Shown here: positions 60,125 through 64,000 of the stretch, piece after piece
How the letters are laid out: each line of letters starts with the position of its first letter
How positions within the stretch are numbered: the stretch's first letter is position 1
From: CBDATB01 sp965199745
Lineage (GTDB): Bacteria; Bacteroidota; Bacteroidia; Cytophagales; Flammeovirgaceae
Reading direction: 5' to 3'
Assembly (NCBI GenBank): GCA_965199745.1
Contig: CBDATB010000015.1
Span: 1 to 64,000 of the forward strand
Length of the DNA stretch: 64,000 nucleotides
Program-made: the position numbers and the translations under genes
The notes under the pieces: model-generated
Databases searched by the model: none
The model's input: the letters and a program-made list of their open reading frames with translations, nothing else
Told to the model about the DNA's origin: nothing

Positions 60125-61387
60125 ATGCCTGCACACAATTCTTTGCACCATGTACATGCTTATCATTTACGGCAGCATATCTTGAAAAATAGATTAACTG
60201 TTTTTAGTCTGGTAGTAAGTATTTTTACTTGTGTTATCTCTTTACTAGGCTACCTGATTATGCCCGATAACACACCCTATGCCAGCGAAGCAGCCATACA
60301 GATTCGTAAACAGCCACCAATATTTAAGGTAAAAATATTAAAGTTTAGAAAAAATGCCGATATTGAAGAAGTAGACTTTTTAGAAAAATTTTTTTTCGGT
60401 GAAAATAGTCGTTATACCATTGTTCCTGTGGTCGGGCAAGTAAATGTAAGAAACGATAGTATATATTTTACACCTTATCCGGGCAGAGAAAAAAAAGTAT
60501 TGGTTGAGTCTTTACTCAACTGTGTTGCCCCCCTGTATGTGGGTGCTTCCAGTAAATTAGGTGAATCAGTTAGGGCTAACTACATAGTGTCGGCAGACTC
60601 TATCACCTACATTGACGTGACGGAAAAAATTGTTCGGGTAAGTAAAAAGTCGCTTGAAGAATCTTTCGCTTTAGAAAATATAGAAGATAGAGTTTACTGG
60701 CTGGGTACTGACCGGTCGGGTAGAGATATTTTGAGTCGACTCATATACAGCACCAAAGTCTCTTTGTTGGTGGCAATTATTTCCGTGATAATTACTCTGT
60801 TAATAGGGACTACAATGGGTGCTATTGCCGGTTTGGTGGGCAGCCGAGCAGACAGGCTTATATCATGGCTCATTGAGGTGTTTTTTGCAGTACCTGCTCC
60901 TATACTAACAATTATTATTTTACTCGGTTTCGAGCACCACGATGCTTGGCACATAGGCCTTAGTGTTGGCTTGAGTACTTGGGTAGAAGTTGCGCTGGTA
61001 GTCAGGCGAGAGATTATTACTGTAAAACAAAAACCTTATATTCAAACAGTAAAAATTTTGGGTTTTTCGCAAAATAGAATTATCTTTAAGCATATTTTCC
61101 CGAATATCAATTACGCATTAATTGTGGTTGCTGTCTCTAATTTGTCCACTGCTATCATAATAGAGGCGGGCATTAGTTTTTTGGGACTCGGGGTAGATTC
61201 CATAATCCCTTCCTGGGGAATTATGCTCAAAGAAGGGTTCGAGTCTTTGGGTACGCGTGGGAGTTGGCACTTAGTTTTGTTACCCGGTCTATCTCTCAGT
61301 ATAATGATACTTGCTTTTCAGCTATTCGCCAAAGGATTGGAGGACGCCCGTACAGGTAGCCCAGCAGCTTTGAATAAAAGAAAATAA
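60125..61387 (+). CDS. ABC transporter permease, DppC/OppC type
   Basis: 420 residues. The first membrane helix is near residues 25-50 (LTVFSLVVSIFTCVISLLGYL IMP), followed by a long periplasmic insert of about 150 residues. The permease core has YWLGTDRSGRDILSRLIYST, TKVSLLVAIISVIITLLIGT, the EAA-loop KILGFSQNRIIFKHIFPNIN and ISFLGLGVDSIIPSWGIML. This is the C subunit of dipeptide/oligopeptide importers. No B subunit, ATPase or binding protein is adjacent, and the insert is larger than in E. coli DppC. Both are common in Bacteroidota, where these genes are scattered. Confidence 0.9.
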   Translation: MPAHNSLHHVHAYHLRQHILKNRLTVFSLVVSIFTCVISLLGYLIMPDNTPYASEAAIQIRKQPPIFKVKILKFRKNADIEEVDFLEKFFFGENSRYTIVPVVGQVNVRNDSIYFTPYPGREKKVLVESLLNCVAPLYVGASSKLGESVRANYIVSADSITYIDVTEKIVRVSKKSLEESFALENIEDRVYWLGTDRSGRDILSRLIYSTKVSLLVAIISVIITLLIGTTMGAIAGLVGSRADRLISWLIEVFFAVPAPILTIIILLGFEHHDAWHIGLSVGLSTWVEVALVVRREIITVKQKPYIQTVKILGFSQNRIIFKHIFPNINYALIVVAVSNLSTAIIIEAGISFLGLGVDSIIPSWGIMLKEGFESLGTRGSWHLVLLPGLSLSIMILAFQLFAKGLEDARTGSPAALNKRK

Positions 61388-61520
61388 TTAAACCGTAGGC
61401 ATAATTTTATTGAAAAGTTTTAAACAAGCCTAAAAATACCCTTCCAAACATATTTTAAATTGTAGTAGTATTCTAAAAGAAATAAATATTTTCGGTTGAG
61501 CTATTATAAATTAGTGTTTT

Positions 61521-62759
61521 ATGTTAAAACAGAAAGTTATGTCACTCTCCGATGGTGTATGCTTGCAAGTAAAAGAAGTTGAATTAATATCACTTCTAGA
61601 TATTACCCGAGCAATCAACGCTAATAAAAATGAAGAAGATTTATATAAAATGTATAAATTTACCACTCGTTCGCATCCGGCCATCATTAAAATGGCACTT
61701 TATGTATTGGATCAAGGGAAGTGGAATTACAAAGTTAGTTTTGGTACGCAAAAAGATTACTCAAAAATAATACTACCTAAAGAAATGCTCGATAATAGAA
61801 AAGAAAAAGAGCATAAAGTACCTATCAAACCTTTTGATGAATTTCAGCTAGTTATACCCATCAAATATAAGAAAGATATTTATGCGTATTTGTTTACAAG
61901 CCCCAATGATTTTTACTCTGCTAGAGGTGATTTGCCAGACCTGAACTTCATTCAGGCACTTACCAATATTATTATTGCTGCTATAGAAAATAAAAAACTA
62001 GCTTTACGAGAGAAACGACAACTAGAATACAAACGACAACTAGAGCTCGCTGCCGAAGTACAGCGATTGCTTTTTCCACGCAATTTGCCTTATAACAAAG
62101 AAATTAAAATTACAGCAAGCTACTTTCCACATCACAACGTAGGAGGCGACTACTACGATTATATCCGTATCAATCGTCACGAATCTCTGTTATGTATTGC
62201 CGACGTATCTGGTAAAGGTATTCCCGCTGCCTTAATTATGTCTAATTTTCAGGCTTCGCTTCGCTTATTGGCAGCCAAAGTAAATTCTTTAAAACATATC
62301 GTACATGAACTCAATAGACTGGTAGCCGCCAATGCGCATGGAGAACATTTCATTACTGCTTTCTTGTTGAAATTTAATAGCGTGAGTCGTGAGATAGAAT
62401 ACGTTAACGCAGGTCATATCCCTCCTTTTTTTTTCTTTGGGAATGAAATACTTAGTCTTGAGAAAGGAACAACAATTATTGGAGCATTCCAGGATTTACC
62501 TTTCTTAGATGTGGGTAGATTAGAAAATATATCCTCTTGTTTCTTTTTTAGTTGTACAGATGGACTAACAGAGACCTATAACACGGAGGGAGTGCAATTT
62601 GGTGAGAAAAGACTGCATCAACTACTGCAAGACAATATAGCACTAGATATAAAATTACTACATGAAAAAATAATTCAAGCACTGAAAGACTTTAAAGCTA
62701 TCAACGATTTTAATGATGATATCACGCTTTTGTCTTTTCGTGTCGGTGATAATACTTAG
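61521..62759 (+). CDS. SpoIIE/RsbU-type PP2C serine phosphatase with sensor domain
   Basis: 412 residues. Residues about 20-170 form a GAF-like domain (LLDITRAINANKNEEDLYKM, DLNFIQALTNIIIAAIENKK), joined by a helical linker to the phosphatase. That domain has LAAEVQRLLFPRNLPYNKEI, HHNVGGDYYDYI, CIADVSGKGIPAALIMSNFQ, VNAGHIPPFFF and SCTDGLTETYNTEGVQFGEK, with the metal-binding Asp and Gly residues intact. It probably dephosphorylates an STAS-type anti-sigma antagonist; no such partner is nearby. It is the last core gene before the R-M cassette. Confidence 0.92.
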   Translation: MLKQKVMSLSDGVCLQVKEVELISLLDITRAINANKNEEDLYKMYKFTTRSHPAIIKMALYVLDQGKWNYKVSFGTQKDYSKIILPKEMLDNRKEKEHKVPIKPFDEFQLVIPIKYKKDIYAYLFTSPNDFYSARGDLPDLNFIQALTNIIIAAIENKKLALREKRQLEYKRQLELAAEVQRLLFPRNLPYNKEIKITASYFPHHNVGGDYYDYIRINRHESLLCIADVSGKGIPAALIMSNFQASLRLLAAKVNSLKHIVHELNRLVAANAHGEHFITAFLLKFNSVSREIEYVNAGHIPPFFFFGNEILSLEKGTTIIGAFQDLPFLDVGRLENISSCFFFSCTDGLTETYNTEGVQFGEKRLHQLLQDNIALDIKLLHEKIIQALKDFKAINDFNDDITLLSFRVGDNT

Positions 62760-62792
62760 TTGGCGAACATAATAAACTTAAGAAGCTAAAAC
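62759..62792. repeat. Left boundary repeats of the R-M cassette
   Basis: GTTGGCGAAC (62759-62768) is the exact inverse of GTTCGCCAAC at 63960-63969. AAGCTAAAAC (62783-62792) recurs in direct orientation at 63972-63981. The pair encloses exactly the methyltransferase and nuclease genes. It could be an integration scar. Confidence 0.55.
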
Positions 62793-62801
62793 ATTAAATT
62801 T

Positions 62802-63581
62802 ATGACAGGTTTATTTGTATCGGATTGTATTAAATTTATGTTAGGAGTGGAAGATGAGACTGTTGATTTGACTGTTACCTCACCGCCCTATGACAATTTA
62901 AGAAACTATAACGGTTATGGCTTTGATTTTGAAAATATCGCAAAGCAATTATATCGTATAACAAAATTAGGAGCAGTAGTTGTTTGGGTTGTTGGGGATA
63001 AAATTAATGGCGGAAGAACATTAACTAGCTTTAAACAAGGTCTTTTCTTTCAAGAAATAGGATTTAGTATGCACGATGTAATGATATACCAAAAGAAAAA
63101 TACCCTTTTTATGCGGAGCAATGCTTACACTAATTGTTACGAATATATGTTCATATTATCAAAAGGTAAGCCCAAAACTTTCAACCCTATCAAAGAAAAA
63201 ACAGCTAGAAGTGGTTTTGAAATGTTAACTCACAATAAATTAGCAGATGGGGTTAATAAAAAAGTGAGGAAAGAACTCAAAAAAGAAAAGAATAAAACAA
63301 ATATATGGGCTTGTGCAGTAGGATTGGGAGGAACAACTTCAGATAAAATCGCATTTGGACATCCAGCAGTATTCCCTGAGAAATTGGTTGAAGACCACAT
63401 ACTTTCTTGGTCTAACGAGGGTGATTTGGTATTTGACCCTATGGTTGGCTCAGGGACAACTTGTAAAATGGCAATGCTAAATAATAGAAAATACTTGGGT
63501 ATAGATATATCCGAAGAGTATGTAGAAATAGCAAGGAAGAGGTTGGAAATAACAAAACAAAAACAGGGATTATTTGCATGA
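62802..63581 (+). CDS. Beta-class DNA methyltransferase (type II R-M)
   Basis: 259 residues. The catalytic motif IV TSPPYDNLRNYNGYG comes first (residue about 28) and the SAM motif FDPMVGSGTTCKMAM near residue 210, the order of beta-class amino-methyltransferases. LGIDISEEYVEIARKRL ends the fold. TSPPY allows N6-adenine or N4-cytosine methylation; the base and site cannot be read. The target-recognition part is short (residues about 90-190). The stop overlaps the start of an endonuclease-VII-like gene by 4 bp, so the two form a compact R-M unit. Confidence 0.92.
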   Translation: MTGLFVSDCIKFMLGVEDETVDLTVTSPPYDNLRNYNGYGFDFENIAKQLYRITKLGAVVVWVVGDKINGGRTLTSFKQGLFFQEIGFSMHDVMIYQKKNTLFMRSNAYTNCYEYMFILSKGKPKTFNPIKEKTARSGFEMLTHNKLADGVNKKVRKELKKEKNKTNIWACAVGLGGTTSDKIAFGHPAVFPEKLVEDHILSWSNEGDLVFDPMVGSGTTCKMAMLNNRKYLGIDISEEYVEIARKRLEITKQKQGLFA

Positions 63582-63955
63582 ATAATTTACAAAAAGGAGA
63601 TTGGGCTATCTGTAAGGCAGATTTTGGATTTGGTGTTGAGAATGATAAAACGACTCGACCGAGTTGTAGGAAATGTCGTTTGGATATAGATAAACGATTG
63701 TTATCAAATTCAGAAATAAACACTTTCAGAAAGAATAATCGTCCACTGGATGGAGATTTGTTTAAATGCCCCATATGTGAAAAAAGGGGCATTGTTGGTG
63801 TTACAGTTAAAATAGTGTTAGACCCTGATAAGGCAGAAGGAAAAATAAGAGGTTATATATGTGATAGTTGTAATACTGGTTTAGGGAGATTTAAAAATGG
63901 GGAAAACTACTTAAAAAATGCACTCAAGTACATAGAATCTTTCAAAACAAAATAA
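63578..63955 (+). CDS. Endonuclease VII-like HNH nuclease, probable cognate restriction enzyme
   Basis: 125 residues. The C-terminal half holds FKCPICEKRG and YICDSCNTGLGRFKNGENYL, the zinc and NxGLGxFxD signature of T4 recombination-endonuclease-VII-like nucleases. The catalytic Asp/His of the usual LxxDHxH block is replaced by KIVLDPDKAEGK, leaving Asp but no obvious His. The N-terminal half has another Cys pair (PSCRKCRLDI). Translational coupling with the methyltransferase (ATGA overlap) suggests it is the restriction partner, though the altered active-site block makes activity uncertain. Confidence 0.7.
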   Translation: MNNLQKGDWAICKADFGFGVENDKTTRPSCRKCRLDIDKRLLSNSEINTFRKNNRPLDGDLFKCPICEKRGIVGVTVKIVLDPDKAEGKIRGYICDSCNTGLGRFKNGENYLKNALKYIESFKTK

Positions 63956-63959
63956 TTAC

Positions 63960-63981
63960 GTTCGCCAACAAAAGCTAAAAC
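63960..63981. repeat. Right boundary repeats of the R-M cassette
   Basis: GTTCGCCAAC (63960-63969) is the inverse of the left-end copy at 62759, and AAGCTAAAAC (63972-63981) is a direct copy of 62783-62792. The right end begins 5 bp after the nuclease stop. Confidence 0.55.
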
Positions 63982-64000
63982 GGCATTTTATCTTTTGTTC

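Noticed and set aside
62759..63981. Integron attC-type cassette boundaries
   Set aside because: The repeats do not fit RYYYAAC/GTTRRRY (GTTGGCG breaks the purine run) and no integron integrase or foldback attC structure is present.

Overview
The window looks like a chromosomal segment of an AT-rich member of the Bacteroidota, most likely a Cytophagales-type organism. The reasons are: a short RpoD-type sigma factor of 288 residues; a TonB-dependent receptor paired with a surface lipoprotein; a protein made almost only of a type A type IX secretion sorting domain; a PUR-alpha-like DUF3276 protein; RicT, a formimidoylglutamase-like protein and a stand-alone TolC, all typical of that phylum; and TAnnTTTG promoter elements in front of many genes. 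The aroB, aroQ, pdxA, gcvT and anmK genes argue for a metabolically competent organism, not a strongly reduced symbiont.

Layout. 1-3.7 kb is a restriction-modification scar: a type I-like adenine methyltransferase running off the left edge, the 5' remnant of a different hsdM, a TnpB relic, a GNAT acetyltransferase and a DUF2442 relic. 4.1-6.5 kb holds an exonuclease/GIY-YIG fusion and era. 6.6-13 kb holds a beta-helix lipoprotein / TonB receptor / HAD phosphatase operon, plus beta-phosphoglucomutase. 13-17.5 kb is a minus-strand envelope operon: an FtsL-like protein, a frameshifted GDSL hydrolase, a LysM protein with a degenerate transglycosylase domain, an SGNH protein and a broken beta-barrel gene. 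17.6-22.8 kb carries the translation genes rpsL-rpsG-fusA-rpsJ, a strong terminator, then pyrH-frr.

23-40 kb is mostly housekeeping and transport: pdxA, clpP-clpX, a zinc phospholipase/nuclease, an ECF sigma factor, aroQ, a PUR protein, an FdtA-like cupin, a POT transporter, a T9SS mini-protein, tesB, the ureohydrolase-like protein, an NlpC/P60 hydrolase, uppP, tolC, gcvT and an RluA-type synthase. A tRNA-Arg(CCU) at 39.9 kb marks the edge of a 4.5-kb island (40.0-44.5 kb), all on the minus strand. It contains a serine recombinase relic, an HNH nuclease, intact and broken toxin-antitoxin pieces and a frameshifted uracil-DNA-glycosylase-like gene. 44.6-62.8 kb returns to core genes: a PolX-like PHP protein, an ABC ATPase, ricT, a PolB-like exonuclease, anmK, aroB, rpoD, an MBOAT acyltransferase, an ECF sigma factor, rlmD, a GH13 lipoprotein, a DppC-like permease and a SpoIIE-type phosphatase. 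The right edge (62.76-63.98 kb) is a compact methyltransferase plus endonuclease-VII-like nuclease cassette bounded by short inverted and direct repeats.

Two themes stand out. First, restriction-modification and toxin-antitoxin modules sit at both ends and next to the tRNA, many of them in decay. Second, several enzymes keep their fold but have lost catalytic residues: the transglycosylase (Glu to Leu), PolX (polymerase aspartates lost) and the PolB-like exonuclease (Asp to Val). No intact insertion sequence, CRISPR array or rRNA was seen. All family assignments come from reading motifs; no database search was run.
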